Assembly (NCBI GenBank): GCA_016215085.1
Contig: JACRMD010000043.1
Coordinates: 1 to 24,425 of the forward strand
Reading direction: 5' to 3'
Source of the DNA: Solirubrobacterales bacterium
GTDB taxonomy: Bacteria > Actinomycetota > Thermoleophilia > Solirubrobacterales > Solirubrobacteraceae
DNA: 24,425 bases
The position numbers and the translations under genes were made by a program. Below the pieces are notes generated by a model that was given only the letters and a program-made list of their open reading frames with translations, was not told the DNA's origin and ran no database searches. Below are positions 13,745-21,162 of this stretch, piece by piece. Position 1 is the first letter of the stretch; every line of letters starts with the position of its first letter.

Positions 13745-15571
13745 ATGGCGCAGGTTCGATCGACGGCGACCCTGCGGGTCGCGCTGGTGCTCATCGCGCT
13801 GCTGCTCGGCGCGACCGCGAACGCCCACGCCGCGCCGCCGCCGCTCGGGCCGAACGTCATCGTCTTCGACCCGAGCATGCCGGTCGGCCAGATCCAGGCG
13901 ACCGTCGACGCGATCCACGCCCAGCAGGTCGACGCCGAGATGACCACGCGGCGCTACGCGCTGCTGTTCCAGCCGGGCGTCTACGGCACCGCCGCCCAGC
14001 CGCTGCAGATGAAGGTCGGCTACTACACCGAGGTCGCCGGCCTCGGCGCGTCGCCGTCCGACGTCACGATCAACGGCAAGATCGAGGTCTACAACCGCTG
14101 CCTCGAGGACAACGGGACGAGCTACTGCGTGGCGCTCAACAACTTCTGGCGCACGCTCTCCAACCTCACGCTCAACATCAACGGCGCCGGCCAGGACGGC
14201 TGCCGCGCGTCGGCGAACTTCTGGGCGGTCTCGCAGGCCACGTCGATGCGCCGGGTCCAGATCGGCGGCGGCAACCTGTCGCTGATGGACTACTGCACCG
14301 CCGGCCCGCAGTTCGCCAGCGGCGGCTTCATCGCCGACTCCGAGCTCCCGTTCGTCATCAACGGCTCCCAGCAGCAGTGGCTGACCCGCAACAGCTCGGT
14401 CGGCGGCTGGTCCAACGCCGTGTGGAACCAGGTGTTCGCCGGCGTCGAGGACGCGCCGGACGACTCCACCTTCCCGAGCCCGCCGTACACGACCCTGCAG
14501 ACCACCCCGGTCAGCCGCGAGAAGCCGTACCTCTTCAACGACGGCGGCACGTACAAGGTCCGCGTCCCGGCGGCGCGCACCGACACGCGCGGCCCCTCCT
14601 GGGACGAGGACGCGACGGAGGGCCGCACGATCCCGCTGCGCGACTTCCTCATCGCGACGCCGTCGACCCCCGTGCAGAAGATCGACACGGCGCTGGCCCG
14701 CGGCGAGCACCTGCTGCTGACGCCGGGCGTCTACGACGTCGGGCGCACGATCGCGATCAAGCGGCCGAACACCGTCGTCCTGGGCCTCGGCCACGCGACG
14801 CTCACGGCGGCCGACGGCGCCGTGCCGATGACCGTCGCCGACGTGCCGGGCACCGTCATCGCCGGCGTGACCATCGACGCGGGCACGACGACCTCGCCCG
14901 CGCTGCTGCGCGTCGGCAAGGACCACGGCGCCACCAACCCGAAGAAGAGCGACCCCGCGAACCCGACGACGCTCTCGGACGTGTACTTCCGCGTCGGCGG
15001 CCCGCACGTCGGCAGGACGGACGTCGCGCTGGAGGTCAACAGCGACGACGTCCTGATCGACCACACGTGGGTGTGGCGCGCCGACCACGGCGTCGAGGGG
15101 CTCACCGACACCGAGCGCTGGACCACCAACACCGGCCGCAACGGCGCCGTCATCAACGGCGACGACGTGACCGCGACCGGCCTGTTCGTCGAGCACTTCC
15201 AGCAGTACAACACGGTGTGGAACGGCGAGCGCGGCGAGACCATCCTGTACCAGAACGAGCTGCCCTACGACCCGCCGAGCCAGGCCGACTGGATGCACGA
15301 CGGCGTCGAGGGCTGGGCCGGGTACAAGGTCGCCGACGACGTCACGACGCACCGGCTCTTCGGCGGCGGCGTCTACGTCTTCAACCGCAACGACCCGTCC
15401 ATCCACACCGAGAACGGCTTCGAGGTGCCCGAGACGCCGGGCGTCCGGCTGCACCACATCATGACCGTCAACCTCGGCGCGGGGACGATCGACCACGTCG
15501 TCAACGGCGTGGGCGGCCCCGCGGACAACTCCAACACCGGGCAGCCGGTCTACGTCACCGACTACCCGTGA
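13745..15571 (+). CDS. Secreted right-handed beta-helix protein (pectate-lyase-3 / GH55-like)
   Basis: 608 aa from ATG 13745, with a strong GGAGGGG site 6 nt upstream (13732-13738). A Sec signal peptide is clear: basic start, hydrophobic core at about 12-22 and a probable cut after AHA (29/30). The mature part has two beta-helix-like halves. The first contains LLFQPGVYGT and NLTLNINGAG, the second LLLTPGVYDVGRTIAI and repeated short strands with Val/Ile/Asn spacing, as in Pectate_lyase_3/GH55-type enzymes. Several Cys in the first half may form disulfides outside the cell. No sorting signal or lipobox, so release into the medium is expected. A polysaccharide-active role is likely, but the substrate and catalytic residues could not be identified. 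Confidence 0.75.
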   Translation: MAQVRSTATLRVALVLIALLLGATANAHAAPPPLGPNVIVFDPSMPVGQIQATVDAIHAQQVDAEMTTRRYALLFQPGVYGTAAQPLQMKVGYYTEVAGLGASPSDVTINGKIEVYNRCLEDNGTSYCVALNNFWRTLSNLTLNINGAGQDGCRASANFWAVSQATSMRRVQIGGGNLSLMDYCTAGPQFASGGFIADSELPFVINGSQQQWLTRNSSVGGWSNAVWNQVFAGVEDAPDDSTFPSPPYTTLQTTPVSREKPYLFNDGGTYKVRVPAARTDTRGPSWDEDATEGRTIPLRDFLIATPSTPVQKIDTALARGEHLLLTPGVYDVGRTIAIKRPNTVVLGLGHATLTAADGAVPMTVADVPGTVIAGVTIDAGTTTSPALLRVGKDHGATNPKKSDPANPTTLSDVYFRVGGPHVGRTDVALEVNSDDVLIDHTWVWRADHGVEGLTDTERWTTNTGRNGAVINGDDVTATGLFVEHFQQYNTVWNGERGETILYQNELPYDPPSQADWMHDGVEGWAGYKVADDVTTHRLFGGGVYVFNRNDPSIHTENGFEVPETPGVRLHHIMTVNLGAGTIDHVVNGVGGPADNSNTGQPVYVTDYP

Positions 15572-15632
15572 TCGCACATCCGTCCTGACGGCCTCGCCCG
15601 CGCGTCGCGACGGCACTGACTGTCCCGCCTGC

Positions 15633-15854
15633 ATGCTCCGGGCGCTGGCGCGTGCGGCCGGGGACGTCGAGCGTGCGAGCGCCGAGCGCCGACCCGACCT
15701 GCGGCGCGCGGCCGGCGACCTGGCGCCGGTCCCGGCCGGCCTTCGCGTCGCGCAGGAGCAGGCCGCGGCCGCGCTGCACGACTGGCGCGGCGAGCTGGGC
15801 GAGCTCGGCGGCGTCCTGCACGCCGTCGACGGCGCGCTGCAGCACACGGCCTGA
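15633..15854 (+). CDS. Possible small helical protein (doubtful)
   Basis: 73 aa from ATG 15633, Ala/Leu/Arg-rich and likely all-helical, with a W-R-G triplet (HDWRGELGELGG) that faintly recalls WXG100 proteins. It has no ribosome site, and another frame of similar composition overlaps it, so it may be chance. The remainder of 15572-15874 shows only the -10 box of the following gene. Confidence 0.35.
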   Translation: MLRALARAAGDVERASAERRPDLRRAAGDLAPVPAGLRVAQEQAAAALHDWRGELGELGGVLHAVDGALQHTA

Positions 15855-15861
15855 CGCGGCG

Positions 15862-15867
15862 TAGGCT
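15862..15867 (+). promoter_or_regulatory. -10 box TAGGCT of a probable leaderless transcript
   Basis: TAGGCT is followed by exactly 7 bases and then the ATG at 15875, so transcription would begin at or next to the start codon. The gene has no Shine-Dalgarno. The same layout occurs at 19362. Confidence 0.55.
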
Positions 15868-15874
15868 GCGGGCC

Positions 15875-16576
15875 ATGCCCGTCGCCCTCGTCATCGGTGC
15901 CCGCAACCTCGGCTTCGCCGTCATCCAGCGCCTGCTCGCCGACGGCTGGACCGTCGCGGGCGGCGCACGCTCGGCCGACACGCTCGCCAAGGTCGAGCAG
16001 GCCGGGGCCACCGCGCTCGACGTCGACGTCACCGACCAGGCCTCCGTGCTCGAGGCGCTCAACGAGGTCGCCACCAAGCACGGCCGCATCGACCTCGTCG
16101 TCAACGCCGCGTCGCCCTACGGCGGCTCACGCGGAGGGCCGTTCGGGGGCGGGCCGCTGGCCGAGGCCGAGGCGACCGGCTTCGAGGACTGGTCGGCCGG
16201 CCCGATGCGCGGCGCGTTCGCCTTCCTGAGCGCCTCTGCACGCTTCCTCAAGGACCAGGAGGGCGATGCCACCGTCATCCAGGTCACCGGCGGCTCGGCC
16301 CGGCGCGCCATGCCCGGCCGCGGGCTGTGGGCCGCCGGCGCGTTCGGCGTCCGCGCGCTCACGCAGGCCGCCGCGCTTGAGCTCCGCGAGCACCGCATCC
16401 ACGTCGCGCTGCTCGTCGTCGACGCCGGGATCGACCGCTCCGCCAGCAGCGACGACCTCAAGACCGCCGACCCGGGCAGCCTGGCGGACGCCGTCGCCTA
16501 CCTCGCCTCGCAGAGCCCGCGCGCGATGACCCACGAGCTGCAGGTCACGCCGGCGCTCGATCGCTGGGTGCCATGA
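15875..16576 (+). CDS. SDR-fold protein lacking the catalytic Tyr and Lys
   Basis: 233 aa. The Rossmann fold is clear: VIGARNLGFAVIQRLL (6-21) in place of TGxxxGxG, DVDVTD (49-54), IDLVVNAASPYGG (72-84) and a helix LWAAGAFGVRALTQAAALEL (151-170) where YxxxK should lie. There Trp152 replaces Tyr and Ala156 replaces Lys. It may bind a nucleotide but probably does not catalyse standard SDR chemistry. A role as a regulator or an atypical reductase is possible. Probably leaderless. It does not appear to share an operon with either neighbour. Confidence 0.8.
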   Translation: MPVALVIGARNLGFAVIQRLLADGWTVAGGARSADTLAKVEQAGATALDVDVTDQASVLEALNEVATKHGRIDLVVNAASPYGGSRGGPFGGGPLAEAEATGFEDWSAGPMRGAFAFLSASARFLKDQEGDATVIQVTGGSARRAMPGRGLWAAGAFGVRALTQAAALELREHRIHVALLVVDAGIDRSASSDDLKTADPGSLADAVAYLASQSPRAMTHELQVTPALDRWVP

Positions 16577-16624
16577 CGTTCGCGGGCCCAGCCCGGGCGG
16601 TGGGGCCGTGTGGGGCTGCATTTC

Positions 16625-16662
16625 GCGCGTCATTGGCGCTTGATTAGCGCGACATTTGCGCT
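16625..16662 (+). repeat. Operator-like pair of 16-bp direct repeats made of GCGC half-sites
   Basis: GCGCGTCATTGGCGCT (16625-16640) and GCGCGACATTTGCGCT (16647-16662) match at 14 of 16 positions and start 22 bp apart, two DNA turns. Each repeat is also an imperfect inverted repeat of GCGCT/AGCGC, and GCGCT-TGATT-AGCGC forms a third between them. They cover the promoter of the RES-Xre gene, as expected for autorepression by its Xre part (inference). Confidence 0.65.
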
Positions 16663-16667
16663 ACCCT
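16640..16667 (+). promoter_or_regulatory. Promoter of the RES-Xre fusion gene
   Basis: TTGATT (16640-16645), a 16-base spacer, then TACCCT (16662-16667). This is one of the better housekeeping-type promoters in the window. Both boxes touch the operator repeats, and the ATG lies 43 bp downstream with its own GGAGG. Confidence 0.6.
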
Positions 16668-16710
16668 TCTTCGTGGGCAACCGGCAGGAAACGACGAGTG
16701 GAGGCGGCTC

Positions 16711-17523
16711 ATGGGCTTGGGCTTCGCCGGTGAGGCGGCGCACATCCGAGAGGTCGGGCATCTCAGCACGGCGGACATCGCCCGCGCCACCGGCGCGGAC
16801 GAGTCGACGGTGCGCGCGTGGCTCAACGAGACGCGCTCGCCTTCCGGCGAGCGGGCGGAGCGCTTGGTCGAGCTCTCTGCGCTCGTGGAGCGGCTGGCAC
16901 GCGTCATCCAGGCGGACTACATCCCCGTCTGGCTCCGCAAGCCCAACGCCATGCTCGATGACGAGAAGCCCATCGACCTCGTGGCGACCGCCGACTATCG
17001 GAAGGTCTCGCGCGTCGTCGCGGCGCTCGAGGGCACCTGGTTCCGCCACATCCCCGCCGGCGGCGACGTGCACTACGAGCCACCGGACCCGGCCGACAAC
17101 CGCTGGCAACGCGGCTCGGTCGTCGAGGGCCTGTACTTCGGCCGCGAGGAGGCCACGGTATGGGCGGAGTGGTACCGCTTCCTCGCCGAGGCGGGCGTCC
17201 CGCCGATGGCAGGCCTGCCGCGCGATCTATGGCGGTGGGAGGTCGAGCTGACCGTGGCCGACCTCTCCGACGCCAGCCGGCTCGCCCGCGTCGGGCTGCC
17301 GGTGCCAAAGCCCGGGCGCTTTCAGTGGCCGATGTTCCAAGTGGTCGGCGAGCACCTCTGGCGTGACGGGTGGGACGGGCTCCTCGCGCCCTCCGCCGCC
17401 CGTCCCGACCACCTCGTGCTGTGCGTGTTCCGCGAGGAACGCGTGGTGCTCGGTACACGGCCGGTGCCTCCGCCGACCCTCCACGAGTTCCCGCCGCCGG
17501 TGCCACAGGGCATGACGACGTGA
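16711..17523 (+). CDS. Fused Xre/DUF2384 antitoxin and RES-domain toxin (MbcAT/RES-Xre type)
   Basis: 270 aa from ATG 16711, GGAGG 6 nt upstream. Residues about 16-62 are an Xre-like helix-turn-helix (LSTADIARATGADESTVRAWL). Residues 74-108 match the DUF2384 antitoxin tail (WLRKPNAMLDDEKPIDLVAT, then VSRVVAALEG). Residues 109-245 read as a RES domain with the expected residues Arg112 (FRH), Tyr142 (LYF), Glu153 (AEW) and Ser228 (APSAA). RES toxins such as MbcT break down NAD+ and are normally held by a separate Xre antitoxin; here both seem joined in one chain. Because no second antitoxin gene is visible, the protein may be self-inhibited. Operator-like repeats overlap its promoter. Convergent with the AlbA_2 gene, 10 bp apart. 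The RES call rests on motifs and should be moderately firm. Confidence 0.75.
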   Translation: MGLGFAGEAAHIREVGHLSTADIARATGADESTVRAWLNETRSPSGERAERLVELSALVERLARVIQADYIPVWLRKPNAMLDDEKPIDLVATADYRKVSRVVAALEGTWFRHIPAGGDVHYEPPDPADNRWQRGSVVEGLYFGREEATVWAEWYRFLAEAGVPPMAGLPRDLWRWEVELTVADLSDASRLARVGLPVPKPGRFQWPMFQVVGEHLWRDGWDGLLAPSAARPDHLVLCVFREERVVLGTRPVPPPTLHEFPPPVPQGMTT

Positions 17524-17533
17524 GAGGGCGCCG

Positions 17534-18913
17534 TCAGTCCGGGTCGGTCGCGCGCCGCGTCTTCTCCGCCTTGTAGTCGTCGATCTCCGGCCCGACCTTC
17601 GGCACCGTCCGGTTGCCCTCCCGTACCCAGAAGTGGGGCCCTTCCTTGGTGCCGTCCCTCTTCTTGGCCGGGTAGTGCCAGAACCACCGAGCTGCGGCTG
17701 GCGAGCGGTGCGGGGCCCGCACCGTGATCACGCAGACGGGCCGCTTGCCGACGCCGTCGCGGTCCAGGTCCACGTAGTGGTTGGCGTCGGGCTTGATACG
17801 CGCCGCGATGCGGTTGCGCAGGCGTAGCAGGTACGGATCCCAGTCCGAGCCCGCCTCCGCGGCCAAGCCCCACACGACATAACCGCCAAGTCTCGGAGCG
17901 TCGCCGAGCAGAGCGTTGTCCTGGTAGCGGTGCTCCTCAAGGGCGCCGAGGATGATCGTGCCGCCGTCGGCGTTGAGGAACCCGCAGATCGCCTTCATGA
18001 GGTTGTCGGTCGGCACCTCGCTCTCGGGAGGCTTCTCCGGCGGGTCCGCGGCCAGGAGCCATTGGTTCAGCTCCAAGAAGGCGGAGCCCTTGACCTCGAG
18101 GTGGTGGCCTTCCTCGTCGAGTAGCCACTCCTGGGCGCCTCGCTTGGCCGGGGCCTCGGTGCTGAGCCGCATCTGGTCGGCGAAGTCGAGCAGGTCCTCG
18201 GTCGCCGTCACGAACGTCGTGGTGCGCGAGCCGAAGGTCTCCGGTGCGACCAGCTCGTTGATCGGCTCGGTGATGTCCGTCGCAATCCGGTGAAAGGCCT
18301 CGGCACGCACGCGGGCCAGGATCAAGTAGCTCCCGAAGCCGATGCCGCGGTACAGCGACTTCTCCGAGAAGACGTCGCCGTCGGCCTCCATGAGCTTGCG
18401 CAGGATGGCCGCCGTCATGCGCTGCTCGGCGGCGAAGGGGATCGCCTGGCGACTCGGTCCGATCACAAGGCCGAACTTGATGCCCTGCGAATGCCAGGCA
18501 GGCGCGAGCAGGCGCCGCTCCTGGTATTTCGTGAGCTCGGTGAGCTTCAAGCCGGCATTGATCCGCTCGATCTCGGAATTGGGCAGCCGGTCCTCCAGCA
18601 CGCTGCGGTCGAGCGGCTCCATCCGACCGTCTTCGCCGGCCCACGGCCAGTGACTGACGATGTCGTTGATCAGGAAGCCCTCGATGACGATGTTGGGATC
18701 CTGGAAGACGTCGTGCAGCGCCTTCTCGAAGACGCTTTGCGCAGTCGGCAGCCACGCCCGTAGGAGGATGTCGTGCGTGCCGTAGAGCTCGTAGATCGCA
18801 TAGGCGAGGACCCCGGTGCGCTCCATCACCTGCTGCAGGTTGTAGAGGATGCGCTGCCGCTCGTAGGTCGGGAAGGAGAGGCGCCAGAAGTAGAGGCGCT
18901 CGCCGGCCCACAC
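17534..18913 (-). CDS. Schlafen/AlbA_2-domain protein with an unrecognised N-terminal domain
   Basis: 459 aa if started at GTG 18913; the open frame continues upstream to TTG 19105, but that part is Pro/Arg-rich and unconvincing. The C-terminal part looks like an AlbA_2 (Schlafen-type, putative nucleic-acid/ATP-binding) domain: LEVKGSAF (272-279) as the ExK strand, AICGFLNADGGTIILGALE (308-326) and HFWVREGNRTVPKV (427-440). Residues 1-260 contain aromatic-rich sequence (RLYFWRLSFPTYERQRILY), NSEIERINAGLKLTELTKYQERR and RVRAEAFHRIATDI, which match no family I know. Such genes occur in defence islands and next to mobile DNA. No membrane segment is seen. The N-terminus may be displaced by a frameshift, since a protein-like stretch lies just upstream in another frame (about 18940-19049). 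Confidence 0.7.
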   Translation of the reverse strand: MWAGERLYFWRLSFPTYERQRILYNLQQVMERTGVLAYAIYELYGTHDILLRAWLPTAQSVFEKALHDVFQDPNIVIEGFLINDIVSHWPWAGEDGRMEPLDRSVLEDRLPNSEIERINAGLKLTELTKYQERRLLAPAWHSQGIKFGLVIGPSRQAIPFAAEQRMTAAILRKLMEADGDVFSEKSLYRGIGFGSYLILARVRAEAFHRIATDITEPINELVAPETFGSRTTTFVTATEDLLDFADQMRLSTEAPAKRGAQEWLLDEEGHHLEVKGSAFLELNQWLLAADPPEKPPESEVPTDNLMKAICGFLNADGGTIILGALEEHRYQDNALLGDAPRLGGYVVWGLAAEAGSDWDPYLLRLRNRIAARIKPDANHYVDLDRDGVGKRPVCVITVRAPHRSPAAARWFWHYPAKKRDGTKEGPHFWVREGNRTVPKVGPEIDDYKAEKTRRATDPD

Positions 18914-19037
18914 TTCCCCGCACTTGTGGGTGCCACTGCCATCGTGCGACGTGATCGGACTGCGAGTTCTCGGCGGTCGTCTCGTCGGGGGCTTTGGGCG
19001 ACACGGGGGACCGGCAGGTTCGCTTGCCGGACCGGGT

Positions 19038-19057
19038 GGCGAGCGGCACCGCTCGCC
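19038..19057. repeat. Perfect inverted repeat, 9-bp arms
   Basis: GGCGAGCGG-CA-CCGCTCGCC. It lies about 125 bp upstream of the chosen start of the AlbA_2 gene and could be an operator or transcript hairpin. Confidence 0.6.
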
Positions 19058-19080
19058 GGCCGCGGTGCGGCGGCAGTTAG

Positions 19081-19115
19081 ACCACTGTCCGGCATGCTGC
19101 GTCAAGCACAGTGGT
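19081..19115. repeat. Inverted repeat, 8-bp arms with a 19-bp gap
   Basis: ACCACTGT (19081-19088) and ACAGTGGT (19108-19115). This could be a regulator-binding site for the AlbA_2 gene or the trace of an inserted element. Function unknown. Confidence 0.55.
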
Positions 19116-19361
19116 TAGGCGAACTGCGTGGGGAGCGTCGAGGGGGCGCGCATCGCCGGCACAGCCTGGCAATCGCTGCACGTACAAGGGAAGGGCCGCC
19201 TTCTCCTCGCTCTTGCGAGCGATTTGATCGACGACCCTTCTGGCACCGACTATCCGCCTGCCGGAGGCCCTCGCGCATCCGTAGTTCCTACGTGTCCTCG
19301 GCACGCCCGCCGGCACGCAGGGCTGCCGCGATCTACGCATGACCGCGGGCGCCGCCCGGCC

Positions 19362-19367
19362 TAGGGT
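19362..19367 (+). promoter_or_regulatory. -10 box TAGGGT of a probable leaderless transcript
   Basis: TAGGGT, then 7 bases, then ATG at 19375; same geometry as at 15862. No ribosome site is present. Confidence 0.5.
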
Positions 19368-19374
19368 CGCGCCC

Positions 19375-19815
19375 ATGACCACCCTGAGCGACATCGACCT
19401 GCTCGCGCTGTCGGACCAGGCCTGGGACGTCGTCGATCCCGCGGCGGAGCACGAGGCCGAGGAGGAGACCTGGACGGCGGCCCTGCGCCACGGCTGGCCG
19501 CCGCCGGAGACGGTCGACGACCTCCGGGCGCACCTCGACGAGGTCGCCTCGAGCGTCCAGCCGCGCCCGCCCGCGCTGCCGCTGCGCGCGGTAGCCGCGG
19601 TCATGGCGTTCCTCGCTGGCCACCCGGAGCGGCGCGACGCCGGCGACGCCCTGCTCCTGGAGGCCGTGCGCGAGGCCTACGGCGACGCGGTGCCCGACGA
19701 CGTGGCGGCGTGGCTGGCCGTCCGCCGCCGCGCGCCGGAGGCGCACCGCCGCCGCCACGGCGCACCGGGGCCGCGCCGCAGCGGGGCGCGTCCGAGCGCG
19801 CCCGACGCGACCTAG
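19375..19815 (+). CDS. Hypothetical protein, 146 aa
   Basis: The start ATG 19375 is chosen because of the -10 box exactly 7 bp ahead; a start at 19339 would place that box inside the gene. The N-terminal third is acidic (AEHEAEEETW), the middle is helical (LRAVAAVMAFLAGHPERRDAGDALLLEAVREAYG), and the end is Arg/Pro-rich and probably disordered. No family is recognised and no membrane segment is present. It ends 87 bp before glgC, but no functional link to glycogen is evident. Confidence 0.65.
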   Translation: MTTLSDIDLLALSDQAWDVVDPAAEHEAEEETWTAALRHGWPPPETVDDLRAHLDEVASSVQPRPPALPLRAVAAVMAFLAGHPERRDAGDALLLEAVREAYGDAVPDDVAAWLAVRRRAPEAHRRRHGAPGPRRSGARPSAPDAT

Positions 19816-19902
19816 GACCCCTTCCCCGAACGCCCCGCCCGTGCCAGCATGGCGCCGGCGCGCACCGCGCCCGCGGCGTCGCACCGGCAAAGGAGGGGAC
19901 GG

Positions 19903-21162
19903 GTGATCATCGGGTCGTCGTTCGCGGACCAGGCGAGCGTGCTGTCGATCGTGCTGGCCGGCGGGGAGGGCAAGCGCCTGGCGCCGCTCACGCTCGACCG
20001 CGCGAAGCCGGCCGTGCCGTTCGGCGGCAACTACCGCCTGATCGACTTCGCGCTGTCGAACCTGGTCAACGCGGGCTACCGGCGGATCGTCGTGCTCACG
20101 CAGTACAAGAGCCACTCGCTGGACCGCCACATCTCGACGACCTGGCGGCTGTCGCCGCTGCTGGGCAACTACGTCGCGCCGGTGCCGGCGCAGATGCGCC
20201 GCGGGCCGTTCTGGTTCCAGGGGTCGGCCGACGCGATCTACCAGAACCTCAACCTGCTGCGCGACGAGCGCCCCGAGTACGTGCTCGTCTTCGGGGCCGA
20301 CCACATCTACCGCATGGACCCCTCGCAGATGGTCCGCCAGCACATCGAGTCCGGCGCGGGCGTCACCGTCGCGGCGCTGCGCGCGCCGATCTCCCAGGCC
20401 GACCAGTTCGGCGTCATCGAGACCGCGGCCGACGGCCTGACGATCACCGCGTTCCGCGAGAAGCCCGCGGACGCGATCGGCCTGCCCGACGCGCCCGACC
20501 AGGTGTACGCCTCGATGGGCAACTACGTGTTCAGCGCCGACACGCTCGTCGACGTCGTCTGCCAGGACGCCGAGGCGCGCGAGTCCTCGCACGACATGGG
20601 CGGCAACATCATCCCCTCGCTCGTCGAGTCGGGCGAGGCCCACGTCTACGACTTCAGCACCAACATGGTGCCGGGGGCGACCGAGCGCGACCAGGGCTAC
20701 TGGCGCGACGTCGGCACCCTCGACGCGTTCTACGACGCCCACATGGACCTCATCTCGGTCCACCCGGTCTTCAACCTGTACAACACGCACTGGCCGATCC
20801 TGACGCTGCCCGAGCCGCTGCCGCCCGCGAAGTTCGTCTTCGCCGAGGAGGGGCGCACGGGCCACGCGATCGACTCGATGGTCTGCTCGGGCGTCGTGAT
20901 CTCCGGCGGCGCCGTCGAGCGCTCGGTGCTGGGGCCGAGCGTGTACGTCGAGGAGCGGGCGCGCGTCGACGGGTCGGTGCTCTTCCCCGGGGTGCAGGTC
21001 GGCCGCGGCGCGACGGTCGTCAACGCCATCGTGGACAAGGACGTGGTGGTCGAGGACGGCGCGCAGGTCGGCGTCGACCTCGACGGCGACCGCGAGCGCT
21101 GGACGGTCTCCGAGGGCGGCATCGTCGTCGTGCCCAAGGGCGAGCGGGTGGAGGCCCGCTAG
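19903..21162 (+). CDS. glgC: Glucose-1-phosphate adenylyltransferase
   Basis: Makes ADP-glucose from glucose-1-phosphate and ATP, the committed step of bacterial glycogen synthesis; cytoplasmic. 419 aa from GTG 19903, which has AGGAGGGG 4 nt upstream (19891-19898). An ATG at 19849 gives a longer frame, but with an unlikely Arg-rich leader. Motifs are LAGGEGKRLAPLT with the RAKPAVPFGG segment near residues 18-42, RLIDFALSN, FQGSADAIYQN, the FGADHIYRMD metal/substrate loop, FREKP and YWRDVGT. A left-handed beta-helix follows at the C-terminus (IVDKDVVVEDGAQVG). The stop touches the start of the next gene, so glgC and glgM are one operon. Confidence 0.96.
   Translation: MIIGSSFADQASVLSIVLAGGEGKRLAPLTLDRAKPAVPFGGNYRLIDFALSNLVNAGYRRIVVLTQYKSHSLDRHISTTWRLSPLLGNYVAPVPAQMRRGPFWFQGSADAIYQNLNLLRDERPEYVLVFGADHIYRMDPSQMVRQHIESGAGVTVAALRAPISQADQFGVIETAADGLTITAFREKPADAIGLPDAPDQVYASMGNYVFSADTLVDVVCQDAEARESSHDMGGNIIPSLVESGEAHVYDFSTNMVPGATERDQGYWRDVGTLDAFYDAHMDLISVHPVFNLYNTHWPILTLPEPLPPAKFVFAEEGRTGHAIDSMVCSGVVISGGAVERSVLGPSVYVEERARVDGSVLFPGVQVGRGATVVNAIVDKDVVVEDGAQVGVDLDGDRERWTVSEGGIVVVPKGERVEAR

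Larger units (their letters stand above)
18914..19361. other. Unclear region of about 450 bp with palindromes
   Basis: No gene could be supported. It holds a near-perfect 9-bp inverted repeat (GGCGAGCGG-CA-CCGCTCGCC, 19038-19057), an 8-bp inverted repeat with a 19-bp gap (ACCACTGT/ACAGTGGT, 19081-19115) and a 6-bp one (TCGCTC-TTGC-GAGCGA, 19207-19222). GC is lower than in neighbouring genes around 19080-19300. A 78-codon plus-strand frame (19128-19364, with GKGRLLLALASDLIDDPSGTD) is partly protein-like and may be a gene remnant. Confidence 0.5.

Noticed and set aside
13706..16081. Minus-strand open frame of 791 codons
   Set aside because: Antisense shadow of the secreted beta-helix gene; composition is Arg/Val/Asp-rich without domains.
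16625..16662. Short repeats as a CRISPR or iteron array
   Set aside because: Only two copies, no spacers of constant length and no cas or replication genes; operator is the simpler reading.
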